From assembly GCF_026385525.1 (NCBI RefSeq), contig NZ_JANIDY010000002.1, positions 62,001-126,000 on the forward strand: a stretch of DNA of 64,000 nucleotides, given 5' to 3'. Positions 1 through 8,271 of this stretch are shown here, piece after piece. The stretch's first letter is position 1; each line of letters starts with the position of its first letter. The notes beneath the pieces are model-generated. The model made no database searches, was not told the origin of the DNA, and worked only from the letters and a program-made list of their open reading frames with translations. A program made the position numbers and the translations under genes. The DNA is from Bombella pluederhausensis. GTDB taxonomy: Bacteria; Pseudomonadota; Alphaproteobacteria; Acetobacterales; Acetobacteraceae.

Positions 1-59
1 AGTCCTCCCATGATGAGGACAAGAATGGCCAGACCGAGGGGCAGCTGTAACCGTTTCAT
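1..59 (-). CDS. 5' end of an unidentified gene (partial, probable exported protein)
   Basis: Read on the minus strand, an ATG at 59-57 opens a frame beginning M-K-R-L-Q-L-P-L-G-L-A-I-L-V-L-I-M-G-G that continues past the left edge. A short charged start followed at once by a hydrophobic stretch is what an N-terminal signal peptide or membrane anchor looks like. A TGAGG sequence sits about 12 bases upstream as a possible ribosome binding site. Only 19 codons are visible, so no family can be named. Confidence 0.5.
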   Translation of the reverse strand, partial: MKRLQLPLGLAILVLIMGG

Positions 60-405
60 GCAGAAAAAACCTCATGTGGCACTCTGATTCAGGAGGGCAC
101 AATACCACCGGCAGGGCTATGGGCAAACAGAAGGAGATGTTTGGGTGGGAAAACAGGAAAAGTTGGGAAGAAAATTTTACGGTATAATAATACCACATAA
201 CGAAAAATGCTGGTTTTCTGCCATTTTTTGTTCCTCTGTTGAGAAACAACCCTCTTGACCTTTTGCTCTGCTCCCGCAATAAGGCCACATCCTGAATCTG
301 TTTTCGGCTTTTGATGGTTCCGCCTTACGGGGTGAGCCTCTGCTGGGGACAGTCCTTTTCCTGGTGCTGCGATGTTGTGGCGCCTCAAACTGGAAATGAT
401 ACGTC
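60..405. other. Intergenic region upstream of rplM
   Basis: No convincing gene is seen in these 346 bases. It must carry the promoter of rplM-rpsI and probably that of the divergent gene at the left edge. A TTGACC at 255-260 followed after 17 bases by AATAAG is a weak candidate promoter for rplM, giving a leader of roughly 110 bases. A TATAAT hexamer lies at 183-188 but has no good -35 partner on the plus strand. Confidence 0.4.
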
Positions 406-879
406 ATGAAGACCACACTTTCGCTGAAACCCGCGGAGGTGACGAGAAACTGGATCCTGATCGATGCCGAAGGGCTGGTTCTGGGCCGTCTCGCCACCAT
501 CATTGCAAACCGTCTGCGCGGCAAGCACAAGCCGCAGTACACGCCGCACGTTGATTGCGGTGATGCGGTTGTTGTCATCAACGCTGAGAAGATCGCTCTG
601 ACAGGCAACAAGGTCGGTCAGAAGCTCTTTCACTACCACACGGGTCACCCGGGTGGGATCAAAGAGCGCACCATCACGCAGCGCCTTGAGGGCAAGAACC
701 CCGGTCAGGTCGTGGAAAAGGCCGTTGAGCGTATGATCACACGTGGTCCGCTCCAGCGCGCCCAGATGAAGCACCTGTATGTCTATGCTGGCACGGAACA
801 CCCGCATGAGGGTCAGAAGCCTGTGAAGCTGGACGTTGCTTCTCTGAACCGCAAGAATACCCTGAACCGTCAGTCGTAA
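406..879 (+). CDS. rplM: 50S ribosomal protein L13
   Basis: The 157-residue product is ribosomal protein L13, an early-assembling large-subunit protein that binds 23S rRNA. The family core is plain: N-W-x-L-I-D-A-E at residues 15-22, LGRLAT, RGKHKPxYTPH and the G-D-x-V-V-V-I-N-A stretch, followed by Y-x-H-T-G-x-P-G-G. Length is that usual for alphaproteobacteria. It lies 11 bases ahead of rpsI on the same strand, the conserved L13-S9 operon. Confidence 0.97.
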   Translation: MKTTLSLKPAEVTRNWILIDAEGLVLGRLATIIANRLRGKHKPQYTPHVDCGDAVVVINAEKIALTGNKVGQKLFHYHTGHPGGIKERTITQRLEGKNPGQVVEKAVERMITRGPLQRAQMKHLYVYAGTEHPHEGQKPVKLDVASLNRKNTLNRQS

Positions 880-890
880 GGTCTGCCATT

Positions 891-1394
891 ATGTCAGAAA
901 CTCAAGAGCGCCCCGCCGCCGAGCTTACCGGCACATTGCAGGACCTGGCCAATGCGGCTCCTGCTGTTGCCAATGCAGCACCTGTTTATGAAGCCAAGCG
1001 TGATGCGCAGGGCCGTTCCTATGCAACGGGCCGCCGTAAGGACGCCGTGGCTCGCGTGTGGATCAAGCCGGGTAAAGGCGAGATCACTGTGAACGGTCGC
1101 CCGGTCACGAACTACTTCGCCCGCCCTGTGCTGCGCATGCTGATCACTCAGCCTTTCCTGCTGACAGACCGTTACAACCAGTTTGACGTGTACTGCACGG
1201 TAACAGGTGGTGGTCTTTCCGGTCAGGCTGGTGCTGTCCGTCATGGTATTTCCCGCGCCCTGACTCACTATGAGCCGGAGCTGCGTGGCGTGCTGAAGAT
1301 GGCTGGCTTCCTGACCCGCGACAGCCGTGTCGTTGAGCGTAAGAAGTACGGTAAGGCTAAGGCCCGCCGTTCCTTCCAGTTCTCCAAGCGCTGA
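891..1394 (+). CDS. rpsI: 30S ribosomal protein S9
   Basis: The 167-residue product is ribosomal protein S9, whose basic C-terminal tail reaches the decoding site. The first ~37 residues are an Ala-rich extension common in alphaproteobacteria; the core starts at [14 protein letters not shown] and includes the [19 protein letters not shown] block. It ends in the expected [10 protein letters not shown]-x-x-Q-F-S-K-R tail. It is the second gene of the rplM operon, closed by a strong terminator at 1432. Confidence 0.97.
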   Translation: MSETQERPAAELTGTLQDLANAAPAVANAAPVYEAKRDAQGRSYATGRRKDAVARVWIKPGKGEITVNGRPVTNYFARPVLRMLITQPFLLTDRYNQFDVYCTVTGGGLSGQAGAVRHGISRALTHYEPELRGVLKMAGFLTRDSRVVERKKYGKAKARRSFQFSKR

Positions 1395-1431
1395 TTTTTC
1401 AGCCTTTTTGGGAAACTGGCAACGGCCAGAA

Positions 1432-1463
1432 AAACCCTCACCCTACCGGGTGGGGGTTTTTTT
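1432..1463 (+). terminator. Intrinsic terminator of rplM-rpsI
   Basis: AAACCCTCACCC pairs with GGGTGGGGGTTT across a 4-base loop (one internal mismatch) and runs into seven T residues. It lies 38 bases after the rpsI stop codon. Confidence 0.85.
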
Positions 1464-1490
1464 ATGGCCGTATGAGAGGAGTAGGGAGTG

Positions 1491-1529
1491 TTTGAAATAA
1501 AGTTTCAAATTAATGTCATTAAAAGACAT
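1491..1529. promoter_or_regulatory. Two adjacent inverted repeats upstream of ilvE
   Basis: TTTGAAA (1491-1497) and TTTCAAA (1503-1509) form a perfect 7+5+7 palindrome. Four bases later ATGTC (1513-1517) and GACAT (1525-1529) form a second, weaker one. They lie in the AT-rich gap between the rpsI terminator and ilvE, about 90-130 bases before the ilvE start. A TTGACG at 1551 follows but has no convincing -10. They could be operator half-sites; this is inference from position and symmetry only. Confidence 0.3.
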
Positions 1530-1618
1530 AGTATTTCACATAACACCCCCTTGACGGCATGGGCCATAATCCCGGAAATGGGGTAACTTTGGCTTTATCG
1601 GTAAGGCAGGAAAGCATC

Positions 1619-2704
1619 ATGGCAGATTTCAGGATTGAACGGACCAAAACCCCCACATCAGCCGAGCAGCGACAGGCCCTGATGGTGGACCCGAAGTTTG
1701 GGCGTGTCTTTACGGATCATATGGCTGTTATCCGCTATACGGATGGCAAAGGCTGGCATGATGCCAAGATCATTCCTCGTCAGCCTTTGCAGATCGACCC
1801 GGCTTCTACGGTGCTGCATTACGGGCAGGAGATTTTCGAAGGGCTGAAAGCTTATCGTGGCAAGGGGGGAGCCGTCACTCTGTTCCGTCCGGAGGCCAAT
1901 GCGGCTCGTTTTGCGGCCTCTGCTCGCCGTCTTTCCATGGCAGAGCTGCCGGAGGAGCTTTTCCTCGGTGCCATCAAGGAACTGCTGAAGGTGGATCGGG
2001 ACTGGGTGCCGTCCAACCCGGAGCAGAGCCTCTATCTGCGCCCCTTCATGATTTCCAATGAGGTGTTTCTGGGCGTGAAGCGGGCCAATGAATATCTGTT
2101 CATTGTGCTGGCCAGCCCTGTGGGGGGGTATTTCAGCGGGAATGGCAGTATTCCGGTCTGGGTGTCCGAGACCTATACCCGTGCAGCACCCGGCGGTACG
2201 GGTGAAGCCAAATGTGGGGGTAATTACGCCTCCAGCCTGCTGCCTCAGCAGGAAGCAACAGACAATGGCTGTAGTCAGGTCCTGTTCCTTGATGCAAAAG
2301 AACGCCGCTTTATTGATGAAATGGGTGGCATGAATGTCATGTTCGTCCGCAAGGATGGTAGCGTGGTGACGCCGCCACTTGGTGGGACAATCCTGCGTGG
2401 CATCACGAGGGACAGCATCCTCAAGCTGGGCCGCAAGCTGGGCCTGACGATGGTGGAGGAGCCTCTGGCCATTGATGAGGTGTTCAAAGCTGCTGAAGCG
2501 GGTGAGATCACGGAAGCCTTTGCTTGCGGCACGGCGGCGGTCATTTCACCAATTGGCGAGTTCCGCCGGGAATCCGGTTCTGTGGCGTTCGGTGATGGCA
2601 AGACAGCAGGCCCCATCACCATGAAGTTGCGTAATGCCCTGTGCGGCCTTCAGCGTGGTGAAGAAGCTGATCCGTTCGGCTGGGTTCACACCGTATCCCT
2701 TTAA
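1619..2704 (+). CDS. ilvE: Branched-chain amino acid aminotransferase
   Basis: The product (361 residues from ATG 1619) is a fold-type IV PLP enzyme that moves amino groups between glutamate and the 2-oxo acids of leucine, isoleucine and valine. Family marks are Y-G-Q-E-I-F-E-G-L-K-A-Y near residue 70, the PLP lysine in G-E-A-K-C-G-G-N-Y-A (about residue 198), and E-x-G-G-M-N. An in-frame GTG/ATG exists at 1559, but GGAAAG sits just ahead of ATG 1619 and homologues begin here with a short M-A-D-F lead. Length fits the large alphaproteobacterial BCAT type. It is monocistronic. Confidence 0.93.
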   Translation: MADFRIERTKTPTSAEQRQALMVDPKFGRVFTDHMAVIRYTDGKGWHDAKIIPRQPLQIDPASTVLHYGQEIFEGLKAYRGKGGAVTLFRPEANAARFAASARRLSMAELPEELFLGAIKELLKVDRDWVPSNPEQSLYLRPFMISNEVFLGVKRANEYLFIVLASPVGGYFSGNGSIPVWVSETYTRAAPGGTGEAKCGGNYASSLLPQQEATDNGCSQVLFLDAKERRFIDEMGGMNVMFVRKDGSVVTPPLGGTILRGITRDSILKLGRKLGLTMVEEPLAIDEVFKAAEAGEITEAFACGTAAVISPIGEFRRESGSVAFGDGKTAGPITMKLRNALCGLQRGEEADPFGWVHTVSL

Positions 2705-2713
2705 CGGTGACAT

Positions 2714-2756
2714 CGCCCGCCAGAGATTGTTAGTCGGTCTCTGGCAGGGCGGCTTT
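2714..2756 (+). terminator. Terminator of ilvE, overlapping the end of the convergent gene
   Basis: CGCCC-GCCAGAGA pairs with TCTCTGGC-A-GGGCG, a 13-pair stem with one bulged base, followed by GCTTTT. The loop holds the stop codon of the minus-strand Sel1-repeat gene, so the structure is partly coding. Confidence 0.6.
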
Positions 2757-3488
2757 TAGACGTTCCTGAAGCGTTGCCATGAGCTCTGGGTCCTGTGGAG
2801 CGTTGGGCTCGCTGAGTTCCCTCTGCATGGCTTGAAGAATGTCTGGCGTAGCGTCTTTCACGGCCATGCGCCAGTAACGGAGGGCTTCATCAGGCTGGCC
2901 CATGCTGAGCAGGGCCGTGGCGTAGTTATGCTGCCCTCGATAGTCCCCGCCATCGGCAGAACGCTGATACCATTCCAGCGCTGCGATAGGGTTGGCTGGG
3001 GTTTCCCACCCTTCTTCAATGAAACGGGCCAGCAGGTTCATGGATTTTGCATGACCTCGCAGAGCCGCACGGCGGAACAGCAGAAAGGCTTTCCGCCGGT
3101 CCGGCTCCACGCCCAGTCCCCGCATGTGGCAGATACCCAGATTATAGATGCCCCACAGATCATCCAGCTGTGCAGCTCTGTCATAGTGGCGCACGGCGTC
3201 TTCAAGGCTCAGCGGGCAACCCCAGCCGAACTGGGAGCAGCGGCCCAGCATGTTATGGGCAGGCCCATAATTGGCGGACGCAGCAATGGTGAACCATTCC
3301 CGTGCCTTGTCTACGTCACGGGGGACGTACTGGCTATCCAGCAGGACCTTGCCCCACAGAACCTGCTCCAGCACATGGCCATTCCGTGCCTTTTGATAGA
3401 TTTCAGCCAGATTGTCCGGCAGGTCTGGTCCTTCAATCGGGCGGGCTGATGAACGGCTGATGAACCGGCGGATTCGGGCGAAAACCAT
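2730..3488 (-). CDS. Sel1-like repeat (SLR) protein
   Basis: The 252-residue product consists mostly of Sel1-like alpha/alpha repeats: A-R-E-W-F-T-I-A-A, A-V-R-H-Y-D-R-A-A-Q-L, A-F-L-L-F-R-R-A-A-L-R-G and A-L-E-W-Y-Q-R-S-A-D-G-G mark successive units, with the linking N-L-G-I-C-H-M-R-G-L-G-V-E. Such repeats form solenoids that bind partner proteins. No signal peptide is visible; the first 20 residues are basic (R-I-R-R-F-I-S-R-S). The cellular role cannot be told from sequence or neighbours. It converges on ilvE. Confidence 0.85.
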   Translation of the reverse strand: MVFARIRRFISRSSARPIEGPDLPDNLAEIYQKARNGHVLEQVLWGKVLLDSQYVPRDVDKAREWFTIAASANYGPAHNMLGRCSQFGWGCPLSLEDAVRHYDRAAQLDDLWGIYNLGICHMRGLGVEPDRRKAFLLFRRAALRGHAKSMNLLARFIEEGWETPANPIAALEWYQRSADGGDYRGQHNYATALLSMGQPDEALRYWRMAVKDATPDILQAMQRELSEPNAPQDPELMATLQERLKAALPETD

Positions 3489-3623
3489 GGGGTTCCTTAC
3501 TCTGCTGGACCGGGGGAAAAGGCTAGACCGGCATAGTATCAGCTGGTGGCGTTGAGGTCAGGTCAATAATCTTCGATCAGAAGACGGCGCTGTATCAAGA
3601 TATATATCGGGGATACTCCCCCT

Positions 3624-3710
3624 TGGTGCGCGCTGCGGGACTTGAACCCGCACGTTCTAACCGAACTCGAGATTTTAAGTCTCGTGCGTCTACCATTCCG
3701 CCAAGCGCGC
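3624..3710 (-). tRNA. tRNA-Leu (anticodon UAA)
   Basis: Minus-strand cloverleaf of 87 bases with encoded CCA. The acceptor stem GCGCGCT pairs with AGCGCGC, the anticodon stem CGAGA/TCTCG encloses the loop CTTAAAA with anticodon TAA, a long variable arm of class II type follows, and the T arm reads GCGGGTTCAAGTCCCGC. It lies 17 bases downstream of the metallopeptidase gene. Confidence 0.96.
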
Positions 3711-3727
3711 AGAGGGAGCGAGGGTTT

Positions 3728-4399
3728 CTATATCATAGCCAGCAGGTGAGCACCATTCTGTGTAAGCCATTTTTCAGCTTTTCTGCGTCCCTGTCCGCCA
3801 CCCGGTGCATATTGGTCCACCAGAGCCCAGAAGTCCGGCCCATGGTTGAAATGGCTGAGATGGGCGAGCTCATGCACCATCACATAGGTGTAGATGTCCG
3901 ATGGCGCCATGATGAGCCGCCAGCTGAGCATGATGCGCCCCTGCCGTGTGCAGCTTCCCCAGCGGCTTTTGACATCACGCAGGCTGAGCTTGGCAGGGTT
4001 GGCCTGCATCCGTGCACTTTGCTGTTGGAAAAGGGGTGGAAAAACGGTTTCAGCACGGCGCTTCAGGAAGGAATGAAGATAGCGGGAATGTTCTTCTGGC
4101 GGATGGCCGATATGCAGCCCTGCTTCTGTCAGGCGAGTGCGTCCGTCCATTTCTGTGGTGGGTAGGATGGGTGTAGGGGTTCCTTCCAGCCATATTTCGC
4201 CTTGTTCCATGGCAGAACGGGGCAGCTCCTCAAGGGCTTGTGCAACCCATTGGGACTGGCTCTGAAGAAAGCGCATCCCCTGCTGGCGGGTCACACCGGC
4301 AGGCAGGGTGATGACGATGGCACGTTTGTGGATGTCCAGTCGGAGGATGATCCGCCGTGCCCGTGATGAGGTGCGCCAGAGAACAGGCGGAGCCAGCAT
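3728..4399 (-). CDS. YgjP-type (DUF45) zinc metallopeptidase
   Basis: The 223-residue product matches the YgjP/DUF45 family of predicted zinc peptidases. The family core is at the C-terminus: S-R-W-G-S-C, then L-S-W-R-L-I-M-A-P and the zinc motif H-E-L-A-H-L-S-H-F-N-H-G-P-x-F-W, where HExxH supplies two ligands and the glutamate. The N-terminal half carries the usual R-x-x-R-x-I-x-L-R-L stretch. It follows the YcgN-like gene by 6 bases on the same strand, so both are likely co-transcribed. Substrate unknown. Confidence 0.85.
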   Translation of the reverse strand: MLAPPVLWRTSSRARRIILRLDIHKRAIVITLPAGVTRQQGMRFLQSQSQWVAQALEELPRSAMEQGEIWLEGTPTPILPTTEMDGRTRLTEAGLHIGHPPEEHSRYLHSFLKRRAETVFPPLFQQQSARMQANPAKLSLRDVKSRWGSCTRQGRIMLSWRLIMAPSDIYTYVMVHELAHLSHFNHGPDFWALVDQYAPGGGQGRRKAEKWLTQNGAHLLAMI

Positions 4400-4405
4400 G
4401 AAAAA

Positions 4406-4900
4406 TCAGCCGTTCTGGTCCCGGCGGGGGGCTATACAAGGTGGGGCGTTTTCCGGCCAGTTGCCGGGCCAGTCGGTGATGTGATCTTCCAGCATGCCTG
4501 CCCGCCTTTCACTGATGCAGCGTCCGCCAGCCGAGGCACCTGCCTGCACAACGGTTTCATGCGTGCCACTGCGGAGGGGGTGCCATTCTGGCAGGTCGAA
4601 GCCATCCCGCAGGAGGCGATAGGCGCAGCTGGGGGGTAACCAGTCCACATCTTCCAGAATGGCCGGCGTCAGGGAGATGCAGTCAGGAACTTTTTTCTGG
4701 CGCCGTTCATAGTCGGTGCAGCGGCATGTCTGTGTGTCGAGCAGGCGGCAGGACACGTCAGTCCAGACGATTTCATCCGTATCTTCATCCCGCAGCTTGT
4801 TCAGGCAGCAGCGACCACAGCCATCGCAGAGGGCCTCCCATTGGCTCGGCGTCATGTCCTGAAGGGAGGTGGTCTGCCAGAAGGGGGGCTGGTCTGTCAT
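4406..4900 (-). CDS. YcgN-type cysteine-cluster protein (UPF0260)
   Basis: The 164-residue product belongs to the YcgN/UPF0260 family of small proteins with a conserved cysteine cluster thought to bind a metal. The signature [13 protein letters not shown] lies at about residues 24-36, with further conserved cysteines in V-S-C-R-L-L-D, C-R-C-T-D-Y, V-P-D-C and P-S-C-A-Y-R-L-L. The start at 4900 gives the family length; longer in-frame starts would run into the next gene. Biochemical role is not known. Confidence 0.87.
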   Translation of the reverse strand: MTDQPPFWQTTSLQDMTPSQWEALCDGCGRCCLNKLRDEDTDEIVWTDVSCRLLDTQTCRCTDYERRQKKVPDCISLTPAILEDVDWLPPSCAYRLLRDGFDLPEWHPLRSGTHETVVQAGASAGGRCISERRAGMLEDHITDWPGNWPENAPPCIAPRRDQNG

Positions 4901-4917
4901 TGTTGAAACTGCTTTGC

Positions 4918-6045
4918 CTATGGGGCTGGAGGAGACAGATGAGCAAGCCACGTTTTGAAGCGTTCGCTCAGGAATAGTGCATGTGTTGCCCAGAAACTGT
5001 CACTGATTTCAAGTGATTCGGCAGGGAAAGGCGTTGGCAGGGTTGGAAGATGTGGCGGGTTGGTCAGCAGGATCGCCTTGGTCTCGCTGGTTTTTTCTGC
5101 CGAAAGTGTTGCCGGAATCCCCCAGACGGCAGGGCTGTAAAGAATGCTGTTTTCCTGCGCCTGGTAGGGACGGGCCAGTGTATGTCTTGTCTGGCCGGAA
5201 AAGATGATGGCGCTGGGTATGACGCCCATCAGAACAGCTTGTTCCCGCAGGATATGATAGGCCTCCGAGGGGGAACGCCACCAGATGATATAGGGAATGA
5301 GCTGGTTAAGCTTGCGAAAGGCCCGGTCGATCCCTTGGGGGGTGGAGAGTTCCTTATAGATCAGAGCCGGAGGGACGCCATCAGCCAGCAGGGCGATCTC
5401 CAGCGTCATGCGTGGCCCTTGAAAGAAAGCCCGCTGCCCCGGATAGCGGGCAACGTCCCAGAGTGTAGCCCAACGGGGCGGTGAGCTGATGCGTGAAGGG
5501 TCCCAGAACAGGATGTTGCGGAAGAAACCAGCTGGCATACCACAGGCACCGAGAGGGTGTATGGGTTGCAGCCATGCACGGGCGCAGGCAATGGCGGATT
5601 CCGTGCTGTCGAGCATGATGGCTTGTATGAATTGTGGATAGGCGAGAGTTTGCCGTTTGATTTCCTCCAGTCCGCCCCCGTTCCGGCTGATAAAATGGAG
5701 AGACAGGTTCCCCGGGCTGCTCAGTATCGTGCTGATGAGGCTTCGTTCTGGTATGGCCCAGTAATAGAGGGGAGACGGAGCTTCCTCCCCTGTCTGTCCA
5801 GCCTGTGATGATGAGGAGGTTGGTGGCGTATCAGGCGTAGCTGTGGCCGCAAGCACGGGTGAAGCCGGAACCATCATCATGGTGGCCAGCATTTTCCCCG
5901 GTGGCAGCAGGTGCCGTGCGGGACGGCAACGGTTCCGGACGTACCTCCCAGCATGGTGGATGACTACCGCAGCAGAGCGCAGTAGCTTGTGACTACGCAG
6001 GGAAGATGACGGGCACTGAAGGCTCCGAAGGTGGGTCATGCTCAT
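4918..6045 (-). CDS. PotD/PotF-like periplasmic solute-binding protein (orphan)
   Basis: The product (up to 375 residues) resembles polyamine-type ABC binding proteins: [31 protein letters not shown]-x-K-L and I-I-W-W are blocks typical of that family. [12 protein letters not shown] around residues 56-67 looks like the end of a signal peptide, but the n-region before it (residues 1-50) is long and basic, and no start has a good ribosome binding site, so the true start is uncertain. No permease or ATPase gene is adjacent. The ligand-site region near V-I-P-S-A-I-I-F departs from the usual Y-N-G-R. Confidence 0.7.
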   Translation of the reverse strand: MSMTHLRSLQCPSSSLRSHKLLRSAAVVIHHAGRYVRNRCRPARHLLPPGKMLATMMMVPASPVLAATATPDTPPTSSSSQAGQTGEEAPSPLYYWAIPERSLISTILSSPGNLSLHFISRNGGGLEEIKRQTLAYPQFIQAIMLDSTESAIACARAWLQPIHPLGACGMPAGFFRNILFWDPSRISSPPRWATLWDVARYPGQRAFFQGPRMTLEIALLADGVPPALIYKELSTPQGIDRAFRKLNQLIPYIIWWRSPSEAYHILREQAVLMGVIPSAIIFSGQTRHTLARPYQAQENSILYSPAVWGIPATLSAEKTSETKAILLTNPPHLPTLPTPFPAESLEISDSFWATHALFLSERFKTWLAHLSPPAP

Positions 6046-6407
6046 GATGTTGCGATACCGTACAGACAGACATAAGGGACGAATGATTGTGGCTTCTGAG
6101 GAGGCCGGGTCTGGTGATGATCGGGATGGGCGGGAGACTACAGACTGTTTCTTGAAACTTCGTTACATGTGGCAGGAGAAAGTAGAAAAAGACATTTTTG
6201 TGCCATTTTTGAGGCATTACACTAAAGGAACTTGTAACCTTTGTCGTGCATGGGATGGCCATTCTGACAGAGTAACAAGAGAGTTTTGGTTTTCCCTTGC
6301 AGGGTGCTATATCGGCCCGATAGTCTGCGAAAAGAAACCGGCAAGGCCGGGTCTAGTGCGGGCCTGTGCATGTTTCATTGAATTTTGGAAGGGGCAGCGG
6401 TCATATC
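6046..6407. other. Intergenic region between divergent genes
   Basis: These 362 bases separate the minus-strand binding protein from the plus-strand membrane protein and should hold both promoters. A plus-strand frame crosses it, but its sequence is not protein-like and it continues out of frame over the next gene. AAAGG-AACTTGTAA-CCTTT at about 6225-6243 is a short inverted repeat. No RNA gene or convincing promoter pair was recognised. Confidence 0.3.
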
Positions 6408-6851
6408 ATGGGTGGTCTACTGGAAATTGGTCAGGCAGTTCTTGCTGCTCAGGGGAAAATCTTCAAAGCTTGTGCAAAGCGCCACGGGCTCCGGGTTGCA
6501 TTCCTGATTATTGCGGTGGTTTTCCTCGCTTTTGCGGCCATTACCCTGCACGGGGTGCTATGGGCGTTCTTCCTTGATGTCTGCCACCTTGGGGCACTGG
6601 CTTCTGCGGCCTGTGTGCTGGGTGTGGATGTGTTGCTGGCTGTCATCTTCCTGCTGCTGGGCCTTCGGGCCGGGCGTGCTGGTCTGGCCGAAGCCCATGC
6701 ACGGATGGAGCGGGACAGAAAGCTGAACGAGTTGAAGCAGGGTTTTGCCCTTTCCACGGTTCTTAGTGTCGCAAGCGGCCCTGTGGGTCGTTACGCTGGT
6801 GGGCAGGCATGGCGTCTTGTGCGGTCTGCCTTTACACGCCGGAAAAAGTGA
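6408..6851 (+). CDS. Small two-helix membrane protein, holin-superfamily-III-like
   Basis: The 147-residue product has two strong membrane helices (roughly residues 30-52 and 64-88) separated by a short loop, then a basic amphipathic tail rich in Arg and Lys. This plan matches proteins annotated as phage holin family (superfamily III), found on many chromosomes with no phage nearby; function unproven. Start 6408 is preceded by GGAAGGGG; an upstream in-frame ATG at 6366 is less likely. A strong terminator follows. Confidence 0.6.
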   Translation: MGGLLEIGQAVLAAQGKIFKACAKRHGLRVAFLIIAVVFLAFAAITLHGVLWAFFLDVCHLGALASAACVLGVDVLLAVIFLLLGLRAGRAGLAEAHARMERDRKLNELKQGFALSTVLSVASGPVGRYAGGQAWRLVRSAFTRRKK

Positions 6852-6881
6852 TTTTACGCCCTCATGACCATATGAGAGGAA

Positions 6882-6924
6882 AGAAGCGGCCTTCAGGGGC
6901 CGCTTCTGCTATGGGCCTTTTTTT
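6882..6924 (+). terminator. Intrinsic terminator
   Basis: AGAAGCGGCC pairs perfectly with GGCCGCTTCT over a 6-base loop; a run of seven T residues follows after ten further bases, so the spacing from stem to T-run is longer than ideal. Confidence 0.65.
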
Positions 6925-7145
6925 CACGGGGCGTTCCTTTTCAGCTTCACGAGGTCTGTAACTGACGTTATGGGATGACAGAAGTCATTCCTGCCCCTGT
7001 GGCTGGACAGGAAGATGGGCAGGGTGGTTCTGGTACCATCTGCCCGGTAAAGGACTGGGGCCTTTGCAGGTGCGATGGGAAATAACGTGAGCAACGCATC
7101 AGAGATATTACCCGTGTTGCCCTGCTGGCAGGGGGGACATGGGGC
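6925..7145. other. Intergenic region ahead of the export operon
   Basis: No gene is supported. The frame of the downstream DUF1656 gene is open for 22 codons upstream of its ATG, after a TAA at about 7081, but contains no start codon. A FUSC-type transporter, expected here in related operons, is absent, and no remnant of it was recognised. Confidence 0.35.
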
Positions 7146-7343
7146 ATGATGCTCTCAGAAGTTAGTCTCTGTGGTGTTTTTGTCTCTCCGATAGCCGTCT
7201 ATGCTGTCTGTGCCGTGCTGGTGACGCTGGTTTTGCGTCATATACTCTGGCGCCTTGGGGCGCTGAGCTGGTTCTGGCATGTCGCCCTGTTTGAGATCGC
7301 ACTCTATGTTTGCGTTCTCTGTCTGCTGGTTATTTATGTCTGA
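7146..7343 (+). CDS. DUF1656 (AaeX-like) small membrane protein
   Basis: The 65-residue product has two hydrophobic helices (about residues 12-30 and 42-63) and fits the DUF1656/AaeX family, small inner-membrane proteins found with FUSC-HlyD aromatic-acid exporters. GGGG just ahead supports ATG 7146 (or the next codon, 7149). It is 15 bases from the HlyD-type gene, so the three genes from here to 9780 read as one operon. Confidence 0.8.
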   Translation: MMLSEVSLCGVFVSPIAVYAVCAVLVTLVLRHILWRLGALSWFWHVALFEIALYVCVLCLLVIYV

Positions 7344-7358
7344 AGTGGAGCGGGGGAT

Positions 7359-8270
7359 ATGAACTGGTTACGGCGCCTTATACGTCCATTACTGACACTG
7401 ATCGTCATCGCTCTAGCTGTTGGTCTGGGGTATGTCGTCTGGGACCTGTATGTTCTCGACCCATGGACACGGGATGGTCGTGTTCGTGTCTATGTCGTGA
7501 CAGCAACGCCTGAAGTTTCAGGAACGGTCGTATCTGTTCCTGTGGTGGATAACCAGTTCGTTCATCGGGGTGACCCGCTTTTCACGATTGACCCTCTACG
7601 GTTCCGCCTCAGGATTGATGAGGCCAAAGCCCGTCTTGCCGGGGTGACCGAGGATTACAAGCTGAGCGTTCTTAATGCACAGCGCCGTAAAGGGCTTGGG
7701 GGCGTTGTCTCTCGTGAAGAACAGGATGTTTTCGATTCAGAAATGGAAGTCCGCCGGGCCAGACTGGAAGAAGCCCGGTCCGCTCTGGATACAGCTTTGC
7801 TGAATCTTCAGCGTTCTACGGTCTATGCGGCGGTGGATGGGTATGTGACCAATCTTAATCTGCGGGTTGGGGATTACGTGACAGCAGGCCAGCCTCGCAT
7901 GGCTGTTATTGATGCTAATAGTTACTGGGTCTATGGGTATTTTGAGGAAACCAAGATGCACGGTGTGCATATTGGGGATGAGGCCCGCATCAAGCTGATG
8001 GGGTACCGCCATATTCTCAAGGGGCATGTCGTGAGTATTGGTCGTGGTATCAATGATGCGAATGGCGTGTCCGACAGGCTCGGCCTGCCGGATGTGAATC
8101 CTATCTTCACATGGGTCAGGCTGGCACAGCGTATCCCTGTAAGGATTGAGATTGATGAAATGCCGCCAGAGGTCATTCTCTCTGCTGGTATGACGGCAAC
8201 TGTGGCGGTTGGTAAAGAGAAAGCAGGCGGGCGAGGACTTCTGACCACATGGTTGCAGGATCACCTTTGA
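7359..8270 (+). CDS. HlyD/EmrA-type membrane fusion protein
   Basis: The 303-residue product is a periplasmic adaptor that links an inner-membrane pump to an outer membrane channel. One N-terminal helix (residues 9-29) anchors it; the first lipoyl half reads V-S-G-T-V-V-S-V-P-V, a short helical hairpin follows (about 85-150), and the second half is A-x-x-D-G-Y-V-T-N-L-N-L-R-V-G-D-Y-V. Length fits AaeA-like adaptors. It ends one base before the outer membrane factor. Confidence 0.9.
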   Translation: MNWLRRLIRPLLTLIVIALAVGLGYVVWDLYVLDPWTRDGRVRVYVVTATPEVSGTVVSVPVVDNQFVHRGDPLFTIDPLRFRLRIDEAKARLAGVTEDYKLSVLNAQRRKGLGGVVSREEQDVFDSEMEVRRARLEEARSALDTALLNLQRSTVYAAVDGYVTNLNLRVGDYVTAGQPRMAVIDANSYWVYGYFEETKMHGVHIGDEARIKLMGYRHILKGHVVSIGRGINDANGVSDRLGLPDVNPIFTWVRLAQRIPVRIEIDEMPPEVILSAGMTATVAVGKEKAGGRGLLTTWLQDHL

Positions 8271-8271
8271 G

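Noticed and set aside
1469-1482. Recurrent TATGAGAGG-like words (also near 6871, 19746 and 33220)
   Set aside because: They lie in unrelated settings (after a terminator, before a ribosome binding site, inside a terminator loop) and are short enough to recur by chance.
6038-6577. A 179-codon plus-strand frame before and over the small membrane protein gene
   Set aside because: It overlaps the 6408 gene out of frame and its residues are not protein-like; the region reads better as a promoter gap.
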